Program-made: the position numbers and the translations under genes
Assembly: GCF_018603905.1 (NCBI RefSeq)
Contig: NZ_JAHFZZ010000003.1
Location: 248,001-312,000, forward strand
Origin: Nonomuraea sp. NEAU-A123
GTDB taxonomy: Bacteria > Actinomycetota > Actinomycetes > Streptosporangiales > Streptosporangiaceae
Length of the DNA: 64,000 nucleotides
Direction: 5' to 3'
Notes under the pieces: generated by a model
Told to the model about the DNA's origin: nothing
Database searches by the model: none
The model's input: the letters and a program-made list of their open reading frames with translations, nothing else
Part shown: positions 16,075-24,758 of the stretch, piece after piece
How the letters are laid out: the number at the start of each line of letters is the position of its first letter
Numbering within the stretch: the first letter of the stretch is position 1

Positions 16075-16580
16075 GCCGTGATGCGACGGAGAGGTCCTCC
16101 AGGCGTCCGCCCGTGGCGATGACGCGGTGATCGGAGCCGAGCAGGTAGAGCGCGAAGACGATCACGTATCCGGTGGCGGTTCCCGCCACCGTCGGACCTG
16201 TCGATCACCTGCACTGATTGGACCGCTCCGGGGCCGTTGGCCGTGATACACCGGGGTTGCGGTTTGGGTTGAAGGTCACCGCTGTCCCATGCCGTTCGAG
16301 AGAGACCGACCCGGCATGCTGGTCCATATTGGACCGATCGGGATGGCGCTGCTCCGAGCTGCGCGCCCAGCTCCCCACGGGACTCAGGGCCGCGCGCCGC
16401 ACCCAGCACCCGCCACCCCCATGCAACCCGCCGCACCGAGCCACGCCGCCCTGAACGACGTTGGCGACGCGACGGATGCAGCGGCAGCCGCGCAGACCGA
16501 GCGTCGTCGCGACCCGATGGAGGTACGAGGAAAGGGAGCGTTCCCCATCAGTGAACCGAGGACTGCGGCGCGCCGCTCCA
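16075..16580. other. gene-poor stretch with a 15-bp inverted repeat
   Basis: About 500 bp with no convincing gene. It contains GGTCCATATTGGACC at 16321-16335 (inverted repeat GGTCCA-TAT-TGGACC) and a related half site TTGGACC near 16218. The short hydrophobic frame reading MAGTATGYVIVFALYLLG from 16189 on the minus strand runs into the exporter gene out of frame and may be a relic. Confidence 0.4.
16320..16335. repeat. TGGTCCATATTGGAC motif, copy 1
   Basis: TGGTCCATATTGGAC at 16320-16334 recurs exactly at 43749-43763; the inner bases form an inverted repeat. A 15-bp exact intergenic match within 64 kb is unlikely by chance in DNA this GC-rich. Confidence 0.5.
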
Positions 16581-17540
16581 TTACCCGGTCCTGCGGTTCT
16601 TGTTGTATTCCTCGACCAGCTTCAAGAACCCGGATTCGGAGTCGGCGAACTTCGTGACGCTCTTCTCCGGATCGGTCGTCACGAAGTACAGCCAGGGCCC
16701 AGCGTCCGGCTTCAGGGCAGCCTCGATGGCGTCGGCGCCCGGGTTACAGATGGGACCAGGCGGCAGGCCGAGGCGCGCAAAGGTGTTGTACCGCGACCGG
16801 CTCTTGAGATCCTCGTTCGAGGCCCTGATGCCGAACTTGTTCAGGCCGTACATGAGCGTGCTGTCCATTCTCAGCCTCATCTCGGGCGTGTGGTTTAGCC
16901 GGTTGTAGATAACCCGCGCGATCTTGGGCATGTCGCGCTTGTTGGTCGACTCGGCCTGGACGATGCTGGCGATGGTCAGGATCTCCAGTGGCGTACGGCC
17001 GACACGCCTGGCACCGTCCACCAGATTGCTGTCCTCGGCGGCGCGATTGAAGCGTGTCACCATCGCGGCGAGGATCTCGTCGGGGCTCGACGTGGGCGAG
17101 ACCTCATAGGTTCCGGAGAAGGCGAATCCTTCCAGCGCGCCCTTCGCGTAGGCCGGAAGGCCAAGCGCCCTGCCGTCCTTGGCGGCCCGCTTGAACTCCA
17201 CCAGCGGTCTGCCGGTGGCGGTCGACAACTGCTCCAAGATCTGTGAGAGCCGTAGTCCTTCTCTCACGGTCAGGGTGGTCTGTCCCTGTTTGGTCTCCAC
17301 AAGTGCCTCGCCAGGGCCCTGCTCGGCGACGTCCTTGGAGACCGGCACCCGAGAAGACAGTCCCTGGACCACGAGCGTGGATCCGACCGCCATCACGGTC
17401 ACGGCCGCCGCTGCCGCCAGGGCGAGGCTGCGCCGACGAGATCGACTCCGGTTGACCTGGAGGAACCGGCCCGGTGGGGGTGGCTGCTCCTCATGGGCCA
17501 TGTCGGAAAGGGTCTCGCGCAGCAGATCCTCGATGTTCAT
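16581..17540 (-). CDS. MltG-like endolytic transglycosylase coupled to a sigma factor
   Basis: A 319-aa protein with a cytoplasmic N-terminus (residues 1-37), one membrane span (about 38-60) and an extracytoplasmic MltG domain. LEGFAFSGTYEV matches the LEG-L-PDTY motif, and catalytic Glu197 lies in ASIVQAESTNKRDMPKIARVIYNRL. MltG cuts nascent peptidoglycan strands and sets glycan length. The N-terminal segment before the span and the 4-bp overlap with the upstream sigma gene place it where an anti-sigma factor normally lies, so a wall enzyme may be tied to sigma control. That link is inference. It is shorter than housekeeping MltG and lacks the usual LysM-like part. Confidence 0.85.
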   Translation of the reverse strand: MNIEDLLRETLSDMAHEEQPPPPGRFLQVNRSRSRRRSLALAAAAAVTVMAVGSTLVVQGLSSRVPVSKDVAEQGPGEALVETKQGQTTLTVREGLRLSQILEQLSTATGRPLVEFKRAAKDGRALGLPAYAKGALEGFAFSGTYEVSPTSSPDEILAAMVTRFNRAAEDSNLVDGARRVGRTPLEILTIASIVQAESTNKRDMPKIARVIYNRLNHTPEMRLRMDSTLMYGLNKFGIRASNEDLKSRSRYNTFARLGLPPGPICNPGADAIEAALKPDAGPWLYFVTTDPEKSVTKFADSESGFLKLVEEYNKNRRTG

Positions 17541-18049
17541 CCGAACTCCCTCACGGTGCTCAGTTCAGGTGCGGCCTTCTTCAGACGCTCCAACGACCGG
17601 TAAATCTGGCTGCGCACCGACCCCACCCTGACACCGAGCAGCCGCGCGATCTCGGTCTCGGACAGGTCTTCGAAGTAGCGCAGCACGAGCATGGTCCGCT
17701 GCCGGGATGTCAGCCGGGCAAGAGCCGCGCGCATCACCAGGCGAAGATCCACCATCTCGGCGTGCCCATCGCCGATCTGTTCGGGCAGCCATCCAGTGGA
17801 CACTTCCGCGATGCGGGAACGGCGCCGCCACCAGCTCACCTGCTCGTGGTACATGACGCGGCGGACATAGCCCTCGATGGCCACGGTGTCGCGCAGGCCG
17901 CGCCACTTCGCGGCGGTCTTCGCCAGCGCCGTCTGTATCAAGTCCTCAGCGGCGTGTCGGTCACCGGTCAGTAGGTACGCGGTACGGAACAGCGCCCCTG
18001 ATCGATTGATGACGAACTCCTGGAAGTCCGCCTCAAATCCTGGATCCAC
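17537..18049 (-). CDS. RNA polymerase sigma factor, SigE/ECF type
   Basis: A 170-aa sigma factor. GTG 18049 (VDPGFEADFQEF) sits just after GAGGAGGACGG, a strong ribosome-binding site; a TTG at 18073 is possible but less likely. Region 2 has LFRTAYLLTGDRHAAEDLIQTAL and WWRRRSR; region 4 has LTSRQRTMLVLRYFEDLSETEIA and RVGSVRSQIYRSLERLK. It is the third such sigma factor in about 10 kb and is translationally coupled to the MltG-like protein. Confidence 0.92.
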   Translation of the reverse strand: MDPGFEADFQEFVINRSGALFRTAYLLTGDRHAAEDLIQTALAKTAAKWRGLRDTVAIEGYVRRVMYHEQVSWWRRRSRIAEVSTGWLPEQIGDGHAEMVDLRLVMRAALARLTSRQRTMLVLRYFEDLSETEIARLLGVRVGSVRSQIYRSLERLKKAAPELSTVREFG

Positions 18050-18593
18050 CCGTCCTCCTCGCGATGTCACCAAGCAAGGACGCGGTGGGGGCGATGATCT
18101 ATGCCAGCATGTCCGAACTGATCTGCATCAAAGACTGCATGCCCTGACCTTCATCATCTACCTCCGCCACTTGCGGGCCTCAGCCTGAAACGGCCGTTTA
18201 AAGGGCGAAGGGCACGGGGTGAGTTCTCGACGAGGACGCGGTTCTGGATCGGTGCCGCCCTCCCGATCGCCTGATGGTGGCTGATCTCCGCTCAGGGCCG
18301 GGCGCGATTCCGACTGGGCATGTTCCGCGTCCCAGGACACCACCAGACCGTAGGCAGACCGACCCCCCGGGCCGCCTCGGAGTGGTGATCTCCCTGTCGG
18401 TGGAGATGACCCTGTGCCGGGGATGCCCGCAAGCCCAGTCCTGGCCCCGCCGCTGGAGTCACTCACCAGCCGGCCGCTGTCGCGGCAGGTGTGGCCGAAC
18501 ACGGGAGGCTCCCCATGCGACGGCAGCCGGCCGAGGCCTGACGCCCGACGCCTTGCGCCGCGCTAATCGCCGCCTTATATCGCACTTATTTCT
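18050..18593. other. intergenic region, no gene recognised
   Basis: About 540 bp between the divergently transcribed sigma factor and glucanase genes. Several open frames are possible but none has a ribosome-binding site or recognisable protein pattern. It presumably holds the two promoters. Confidence 0.4.
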
Positions 18594-18612
18594 AGAGAGC
18601 GCTCTCTTGACA
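18594..18612 (+). promoter_or_regulatory. LacI/CebR-type palindrome overlapping a TTGACA box
   Basis: AGAGAGCGCTCTCT (18594-18607) is a perfect 14-bp palindrome with the AGCGCT centre typical of LacI-family operators that control actinomycete glycoside hydrolases. TTGACA (18607-18612) overlaps its right edge, so binding would block a promoter. A clear -10 box is not visible. The glucanase ATG is 70 bp downstream. Confidence 0.6.
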
Positions 18613-18677
18613 CGGTAACTGATATTGCTGGAAGGTTTCGGTAAAGTCACATCCGTGAATCCGGTGAGGTAACTCGT

Positions 18678-19919
18678 ATGGACCGCACCCCCCGTTCCAG
18701 AACGTTGCTCGCCATCGGTGCCGCTCTCGCCACCGTCATCGGGATGCTCGTCCCGATGACCGGCACCGCCAACGCCGCCCCCGCCCCCGGCCCGCTGGTC
18801 TGGTCCGATGAGTTCAACGGATCCGCCGGCAGCGCCGTCGACCAGTCGAAGTGGCGCTTCGACATCGGCGGCAGCGGCTGGGGCAACAACGAGCAGCAGT
18901 ACTACACCAACAGCACCCGTAACGCCGCCATGGACGGCGCCGGCAACCTGGCGATCACCGCCCGCCGGGAGAACCCGTCCAACTACCAGTGCCACTACGG
19001 CACCTGCCAGTACACCTCCGCCCGCCTGCTCACCTCCGCCACCTTCACCCGGGCCTACGGGCGGTTCGAGGCGCGCATGAAACTGCCCCGCGGCCAGGGC
19101 ATCTGGCCCGCGTTCTGGATGCTCGGCAACGACATCGGGTCGGTCGGCTGGCCCAACAGCGGCGAGCTCGACATCATGGAGAACATCGGCCGCGAACCCA
19201 GCACCGTTCACGGCACCATCCACGGCCCCGGCTACTCCGGCGCCGCCGGCATCGGCGCCCCCTACTCGATCGCCGGCGCGTTCGCCGACGCGTTCCACAC
19301 CTTCTCCGTCGACTGGTCCCCGAACCTGATCATCTGGTACGTCGACGGCATCGAATACCAGCGCCGGACGCCGGCCAGCCTCAACGGCAACCGCTGGGTC
19401 TTCGACCACCCGTTCTTCATGATCATGAACGTGGCGGTCGGCGGGTACTGGCCCGGCTACCCTGACAGCTCCACTACCTTCCCGCAGACCCTGACCGTCG
19501 ACTACGTCCGCGTTTATGCCCCGCCCACCGGCGGCTCCGGTGGCCAGATCACCGGCATCGGCGGCAAGTGCATCGACGTGGCAAGTGCCGGCACCGCCAA
19601 CGGCACCGCCATCCAGCTCTACGACTGCAACTCCACCGCCGCCCAGAGCTGGACGTGGAACAGCGACGGCTCGGTCCGCGCGCTCGGCAAGTGCATGGAC
19701 GTCAGCGGCGGCTCCACGGCCAATGGCGCACAGGTGCAGCTCTACGACTGCAATGGCAGCGGTGCTCAAGGATGGACCTACAACTCCAGCACCGGCCAGA
19801 TAGTCAATCCTCAGGCCAACAAGTGCCTCGACGCGACCGGCGCCAGCTCGGCCAACGGCACCCGGCTGCAGATCTGGGACTGCTCCGGCGGCACCAACCA
19901 GCGGTGGACACGCGCCTGA
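18678..19919 (+). CDS. secreted GH16 beta-glucanase with ricin-type (CBM13) lectin domain
   Basis: A 413-aa secreted enzyme. A signal peptide (residues 1-33, basic start, long hydrophobic core, cleavage near TANA-AP) precedes a glycoside hydrolase family 16 domain (about 38-275) with the catalytic motif GELDIMENIG (E163, D165, E168) and substrate-binding tryptophans (IWPAFWML). A C-terminal ricin B-like lectin (about 285-413) shows three repeats ending in QSWTW, QGWTY and QRWTR. Expected activity: endo-hydrolysis of beta-1,3- or mixed-linkage glucans, with the lectin binding polysaccharide. Control by a LacI-type repressor is suggested by the upstream palindrome. Start ATG 18678 follows GGTGAGG. 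Confidence 0.93.
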   Translation: MDRTPRSRTLLAIGAALATVIGMLVPMTGTANAAPAPGPLVWSDEFNGSAGSAVDQSKWRFDIGGSGWGNNEQQYYTNSTRNAAMDGAGNLAITARRENPSNYQCHYGTCQYTSARLLTSATFTRAYGRFEARMKLPRGQGIWPAFWMLGNDIGSVGWPNSGELDIMENIGREPSTVHGTIHGPGYSGAAGIGAPYSIAGAFADAFHTFSVDWSPNLIIWYVDGIEYQRRTPASLNGNRWVFDHPFFMIMNVAVGGYWPGYPDSSTTFPQTLTVDYVRVYAPPTGGSGGQITGIGGKCIDVASAGTANGTAIQLYDCNSTAAQSWTWNSDGSVRALGKCMDVSGGSTANGAQVQLYDCNGSGAQGWTYNSSTGQIVNPQANKCLDATGASSANGTRLQIWDCSGGTNQRWTRA

Positions 19920-20130
19920 CACGCGCATCCTGCCAACATCACCTTCCTGTCGAGGGTCGCCGTCTCCGCAAAGGCGGCCACCACACCGAGGCCCTGGCCC
20001 AGGCCTAGAGCGATGTCGAGACGCCGGCCGGCGCGGTGCGAGCCGCGCCGGCCGGCGCGGCGGAGTACACGACAACGGGTCCCGGAACGAGCAGCAGGTG
20101 GGATCGCGGCGACGGTGAATATCGCCACCC

Positions 20131-20778
20131 TTGTTTTGGTGGAATGTCGCTGATAATGAGAACGCGCTCTCTCGGGAGCATGCCGCTTCTACCGAGGGCC
20201 GAGTACTACATTCAGCCGCGGCCAAGCTCCCGGAGGCCTTCTCCCGCAGGCCGTGGTTCCTGATGCGGCGCATGGCCTGGTACCTGACCAGGATCTGGAT
20301 CGAGGTCACACCGCTGCGGATGTGGTGGTGGCCGGACGAACAGGACGCCGAGCCGAAGCGGTGGGAGGCGGCGCGCCGCATGGGCGCCCCGGTTCTGACC
20401 AGCACCGACGCCGACGGCTTCGTCGTACGGACCGGCCCGCTCGGCGCCGCGGCCTCCGGGCAGGTCTGCCTGACCTTCCGCACCCACACCCATGACATGA
20501 GCGGCCAGGAGGAGACGCCACGCCGGTCGCCGACGGTGTGCACGTGCGGGTGGATCGCGCTGCCGGACTTCAGCGTGAGCGGCGGCCCGATCCAGTCGCT
20601 CCGCGAGCTGGCGGGTCATGCCCGCGTGCTGAAACCCCGTCTGGAGTACGAGGCCGCGCGCCGCGGCCAGCCCGTCCCCATCCCGCGCCGCCCCGCTGAG
20701 CCGATTCCACGTTTCCCCACGTCGGCGGCCCCAGGCGGGAGAAGGAACGATGTTGGAACTCGATGGAACGCCTTCTAG
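20131..20778 (+). pseudogene. pyridoxamine-5'-phosphate-oxidase-like protein, N-terminally truncated
   Basis: From about residue 28 the frame resembles the second half of actinobacterial PPOX-fold proteins (LPEAFSRRPWFLMRRMAWYL, then TRIWIEVTPLRMWWWP). The preceding N-terminal FMN-binding half is missing and the first about 25 residues are unlike the family. The C-terminal part includes a CTCGW pair and a Pro/Arg-rich tail. It may be a remnant of a rearranged gene, or a novel short protein that captured the segment. There is no good ribosome-binding site at 20131. It lies directly before the giant operon but shows no coupling to it. Confidence 0.5.
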
Positions 20779-20841
20779 GAAAGGCGGCCCTGCCTCTGGA
20801 AAACCCCTGAGGCCGATCCGCAGCCTATGAGGGGGTAGTCG

Positions 20842-22821
20842 ATGACGGGTGAGCCCGTCCGGGGGTCGCGGGACTTCCGGTTGATGGTGGCGCCGGAGCC
20901 GTTCGATCCGGTGGAGGCACGGCCGTCCGTCATGGCGGCGGGGCAGCAGGCGACGGTCGTGCAGTTCGCGGCGTTGCCGAGCGAGCCGGACATCGCCCGT
21001 CTCAAGGCGTCGTACGGCCTCCGCCTGGACAAGTTCATCCCGAACCTGGCCTACCTGGAACGCCTGGACACCGCGACCGCCGACCGCGTACGCGCGGACT
21101 TCCTGGTCAGGGCGGTCACCCCATTCCCGCAGGCGTCGAAGCTCGCCCCCACGATCCCCGCCACCGGGCCGCTCGACCTGACGATGGTGCTGTTCGAGGA
21201 CTCGGACCCCGCCGCCGTCACGGCCGCGCTGACCGCGATCGGCGCGCGTGACATCGCCACGACCGACGACCGGGAGAGCGGCGGGCGGTTGCGGTTGCAC
21301 CTCACGCTCGACGATCCGTCCAGGGTCGCCCAGGCCGCGGCGATCGACGACGTCATCTGGATCGAGCCCGAGCCCGAGTTCACCCTCATGGACGCCGGGG
21401 CGGCACGGGTGATCCAGTCGGGCGACCCGTCCAGCGGCCCGGTTTGGATCCACAACCTGCACGGCGAGGACCAGGTGATCGGGATGATCGACCAGGGCGG
21501 CGTCGACCTGGATCACTGCTTCTTCGCCGACAACCCGCCGAACAAGCCCGGTCCGAACCATCGCAAGGTGGTCCGGGCGTTCAACGAAGGCGTCGTCGGC
21601 ACCCACTTCATGTGGATGGCCGGCATCATCGCCGGTGACCAGCTCGGCTTCTCCGGCAATCACCCGAACCGTGGCGGTGCGTGGGCCGCCAAGCTCGTCA
21701 CCCGCAGCCTCGGGGACCTGAAGCGAGAGAAGATCAGTACGGGTTTCATGGTCTTCAGCCTCGAGACCCTGCTGAAGGCGTCGAGCGACGAAGGTGCGCG
21801 CGTCCACAACCTGAGCTGGGCGACCGGCAAGGTGGCGGCCTACGACGTGATCGCCCAGGACGCGGACAGGTTCAGCTTCGACCACGAGGAGCAGTTGCTG
21901 GTCGCGGCCGGCCAGAACGTGGAGCAGGGGCCGGAGAACCTGCCGCCCGGGATCGCGTTCAACACGCTCTGCGTCGCGGCCACGAAAGCCTTCCCCGACC
22001 ACATGTCGCGGGGCAACGGGGTGAACGGTCCGACGCCCGACGGCCGCCGCAAGCCGGACCTCATGGCGGTCGGCTGCGGCATCACCACCTCGACGATCCC
22101 TACGCCCCCTCCCAAAGGCCCGTTCTGCGACGTGGAAACGATCGCGTGCGGCTGCAGCGCCGCGACGGCGAACACGTCGGCCGCGGCCGCGCTGGTGCGC
22201 CAGTACTTCCAGAGGGGCTTCTACCCGGCCGGCGAACCGCGGCCAGACAAGGTCATCAAGCAGCCGTCAGGAGCGCTGATCAAGGCGGTGCTGCTCAACT
22301 CGACCGTCCGCATGACCGATCATCCCGGCTACCCGAACGACATCACGGGCTGGGGGATCATCCAGCTCGACCGGACGCTGTTCTTCAAGGACTCCTCCAC
22401 CCGCAGGCTGATCGTCAAGGACGTCCCGAAGAGCGCCGGCCTGCGGATGGACGAGACGCGTACGTCCCAGTTCTTCGTCAACAGCGGCACGGAGCCGCTG
22501 AAGATCACCCTGGTGTGGGTCAACCGGCCGTCGTCCGACCAGAACATGCCGCATCCCCGGGTGGACGCCATCAGGTTCGAGGTGGAGGACTCCCAAGGCA
22601 ACTTTTACATGGGCAACGACTTCGACGGGATCGCCGGGGTCTCGCGGAAGCTGGCGACGGCCCCGGCCAACCCGCCGGACGCGATCAACAACGTCCAGAT
22701 GGTCATCGTGCAACAGCCCACTCCAGGGACCTGGAGGATCAGGCTGCGCCAGTCCGGGCACCGGGAGAAACAGCGCTACGCGCTCGTGGTCTCCGGTGAC
22801 GTCCTCGTGGACGAGCTATGA
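20842..22821 (+). CDS. subtilisin-like (S8) protein, paralogue 1 of 3
   Basis: First gene of the eight-gene operon; ATG 20842 follows GAGGGGG. The 659-aa protein has an N-terminal prodomain-like region (1-190, with ATVVQFAALPSEPDIARL and the conserved TPFPQASKL), a subtilase domain (about 200-460) and a C-terminal beta-sandwich (about 540-655) like that of KP-43-type subtilases (LKITLVWVN, NNVQMVI). Putative catalytic residues: D217 in GMIDQGG, H255 in GTHFMWMAGIIAG (three extra residues after His), N359 in AAGQN, S439 in GCSAATA. All four are present, though in unusual contexts. There is no signal peptide, which is rare for subtilases. It overlaps the next gene by 4 bp. Confidence 0.8.
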   Translation: MTGEPVRGSRDFRLMVAPEPFDPVEARPSVMAAGQQATVVQFAALPSEPDIARLKASYGLRLDKFIPNLAYLERLDTATADRVRADFLVRAVTPFPQASKLAPTIPATGPLDLTMVLFEDSDPAAVTAALTAIGARDIATTDDRESGGRLRLHLTLDDPSRVAQAAAIDDVIWIEPEPEFTLMDAGAARVIQSGDPSSGPVWIHNLHGEDQVIGMIDQGGVDLDHCFFADNPPNKPGPNHRKVVRAFNEGVVGTHFMWMAGIIAGDQLGFSGNHPNRGGAWAAKLVTRSLGDLKREKISTGFMVFSLETLLKASSDEGARVHNLSWATGKVAAYDVIAQDADRFSFDHEEQLLVAAGQNVEQGPENLPPGIAFNTLCVAATKAFPDHMSRGNGVNGPTPDGRRKPDLMAVGCGITTSTIPTPPPKGPFCDVETIACGCSAATANTSAAAALVRQYFQRGFYPAGEPRPDKVIKQPSGALIKAVLLNSTVRMTDHPGYPNDITGWGIIQLDRTLFFKDSSTRRLIVKDVPKSAGLRMDETRTSQFFVNSGTEPLKITLVWVNRPSSDQNMPHPRVDAIRFEVEDSQGNFYMGNDFDGIAGVSRKLATAPANPPDAINNVQMVIVQQPTPGTWRIRLRQSGHREKQRYALVVSGDVLVDEL

Positions 22822-24758
22822 CGGGCCGGAGTCCCGACTTCCGGCTGATGGTGGGGCCGGAGCCGTTCGATCCCGTGGAGCTCGTACAGGAGAGCGCGGC
22901 GGCTGGGGCGCGGGCGACGGTCGTGCAGTTCGCGGCGTCGCTGAGCGGGCCGGACATCGCCCGGCTCCAGGCGGCGTACGGGCTGCGGCTGGACCGGTTC
23001 GTCCCGAATCTGGCCTACCTCGAACGGCTGGACGCGGCGACGGCCGACCGGGTGCGCGCGGACTTTCTGGTCCGGGCGGTCACCCCGTTCCCGCAGGCGT
23101 CCAAGCTCTCGCCCGACATCCCGGCCACCGGGCCGCTCAACCTGACAGCGGTGCTGTTCGACGACTCCGATGCCACCGCCGTCACAGCGGCGTTGACCGC
23201 ACTCGGCGCGCGCGACGTCGCGACGAGCGACGCCCGCGAGTTCGGCGGCAGGCTGCGCCTGGTCTTCGGGCTCGACGACGCGACCAGGCTCGCCCAGGTC
23301 GCGGCGCTGGACGACGTCACGTGGCTCGAACCGGCGCCCGCGGTCGAGAACCAGGACGTGCCGTCCGCCCAGACGCTCCAGTCCGGCGACCCGGCCCGGG
23401 GCACCGTGTGGGATCGGCACCTGCACGGCGAGGACCAGGTGATCCAGATCATCGAAGAGGGCACGCTCGACCTCAACCACTGCTTCTTCGCCGATGCCGC
23501 CCCGAACAGGCCAGGCCCGGGTCATCGCAAGGTACGCGCGCTGTTCAAAAGGGCCAACACCGCGCTCGACAGCCACTTCATGAAGGTCGCGGGCATCGCC
23601 GCCGGCGACGAGATCGGCAACTCCGGCCAGCACCAGGACCGCGGCGGCGCCTGGGCCGCGAAGATCGTCGGCAACGACAGCGCCGCGCTGCGCGACCTGG
23701 GCCCGAATCACCGCAGCGTCCACCAGTTCCTGGAGGACGGGAGGGGCGTCGGCGCGACCGTCCACAACTTCAGTTGGGTCAACGCCATCACCGTCCGCTA
23801 CGAGTCCACTGCCCGGGACGTGGACGCGTTCTGTTTCGCCCGCGAGGAGCAGGTGGTGGTCGCCGGCGGGCCGAACACGCGGCCGAACGCGAAGAACCTG
23901 CCGCCCGGCATCGCGCTCAACGCGATCTGCGTCGCGGCGGCCAGGGCCCACCCCGGCCACATGTCGCGGGGCAGCGGCGTGGACGGGCCGTCGTTCGACA
24001 GCCGCCGCAAGCCGGACCTGATGGCCGTCGGCTGCGGCATCAGGACCTCCGTCCTGCCGCCCGCGCCGTCCCAGGGCCTGTACTGCGACACCGCCCTCCA
24101 GGCGTGCGGCACCAGCTTCGCGACGCCGAACGCGTCGGCCGCCGCCGCCCTCGTACGCCAGTACTTCACGCAGGGCTTCTACCCGAACGGCAAGCCCGAG
24201 CAGGACAAGGTCGTCAAGCAGCCGTCAGGCGCGCTGATCAAGGCGGTGCTGCTGAACGCGACCGTCGACATGACCGGCCACCCCGGCTATCCGAGCGACA
24301 TCGAGGGCTGGGGGCTCATCCAGCTCGACCGGGCCCTGTTCTTCGAGAACGGCACGCGCAAGCTGATCGTGCACGACGTCCGGCGCGCCGCCGCCCTGGG
24401 GACGTCCACGACCCGCTCGTACGGCTTCACCGTCGACAACGCGGGCGAGCAGTTGAAGATCACCTTCGTCTGGACGAGCCAGGCGATGACCGAGGTGGCG
24501 CCGTTCACCCCGGACCCCATCCGGTTCGAGGTGGAGGACCCCGCCGGGGGCTTCTACATGGGCAACGACTTCGACGTGCCCAACGGCGTCTCGCGGAAGC
24601 TGGCGGCGCCCCCGAAAGCGCCGCCCGACATCGCCAACAACGTCCAGATGGTCGTCGTGAACAACCCCGCTCCCGGCGCCTGGACGATCCGGCTCCGCCC
24701 CGTGCTCACGCGGGCGCCGCAGGGCTTCGCGCTGGTGATCACGGGGGGTGTGCGATGA
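22818..24758 (+). CDS. subtilisin-like (S8) protein, paralogue 2, catalytic Asp replaced
   Basis: A 646-aa tandem paralogue of the preceding protein with the same three-part layout. The subtilase His (H253, DSHFMKVAGIAAG) and Ser (S433, canonical GTSFATPNAS) are intact, but the position of the catalytic Asp reads E213 (QIIEEGTLD instead of IDxG). N353 (AGGPN) is the likely oxyanion Asn. Asp-to-Glu usually cripples subtilases, so this may be a weak protease, a regulated one or a structural subunit. No signal peptide; ATG 22818 lies inside the previous stop. Confidence 0.8.
   Translation: MTGRSPDFRLMVGPEPFDPVELVQESAAAGARATVVQFAASLSGPDIARLQAAYGLRLDRFVPNLAYLERLDAATADRVRADFLVRAVTPFPQASKLSPDIPATGPLNLTAVLFDDSDATAVTAALTALGARDVATSDAREFGGRLRLVFGLDDATRLAQVAALDDVTWLEPAPAVENQDVPSAQTLQSGDPARGTVWDRHLHGEDQVIQIIEEGTLDLNHCFFADAAPNRPGPGHRKVRALFKRANTALDSHFMKVAGIAAGDEIGNSGQHQDRGGAWAAKIVGNDSAALRDLGPNHRSVHQFLEDGRGVGATVHNFSWVNAITVRYESTARDVDAFCFAREEQVVVAGGPNTRPNAKNLPPGIALNAICVAAARAHPGHMSRGSGVDGPSFDSRRKPDLMAVGCGIRTSVLPPAPSQGLYCDTALQACGTSFATPNASAAAALVRQYFTQGFYPNGKPEQDKVVKQPSGALIKAVLLNATVDMTGHPGYPSDIEGWGLIQLDRALFFENGTRKLIVHDVRRAAALGTSTTRSYGFTVDNAGEQLKITFVWTSQAMTEVAPFTPDPIRFEVEDPAGGFYMGNDFDVPNGVSRKLAAPPKAPPDIANNVQMVVVNNPAPGAWTIRLRPVLTRAPQGFALVITGGVR

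Noticed and set aside
16080-16189. Short hydrophobic frame MAGTATGYVIVFALYLLG upstream of the ABC exporter on the minus strand
   Set aside because: It continues into the exporter gene out of frame without a stop where a real upstream gene should end, and has no ribosome-binding site. At most a relic.
18158-18502. Possible small gene between sigma factor and glucanase
   Set aside because: Composition is unlike a protein (Pro/Arg/Ser-rich), there is no ribosome-binding site and it lies across a promoter region.
22796-24754. Open frame running upstream of the third subtilase gene
   Set aside because: It is the +2 shadow of the second subtilase gene; the true start is ATG 24755, overlapping that gene's stop.
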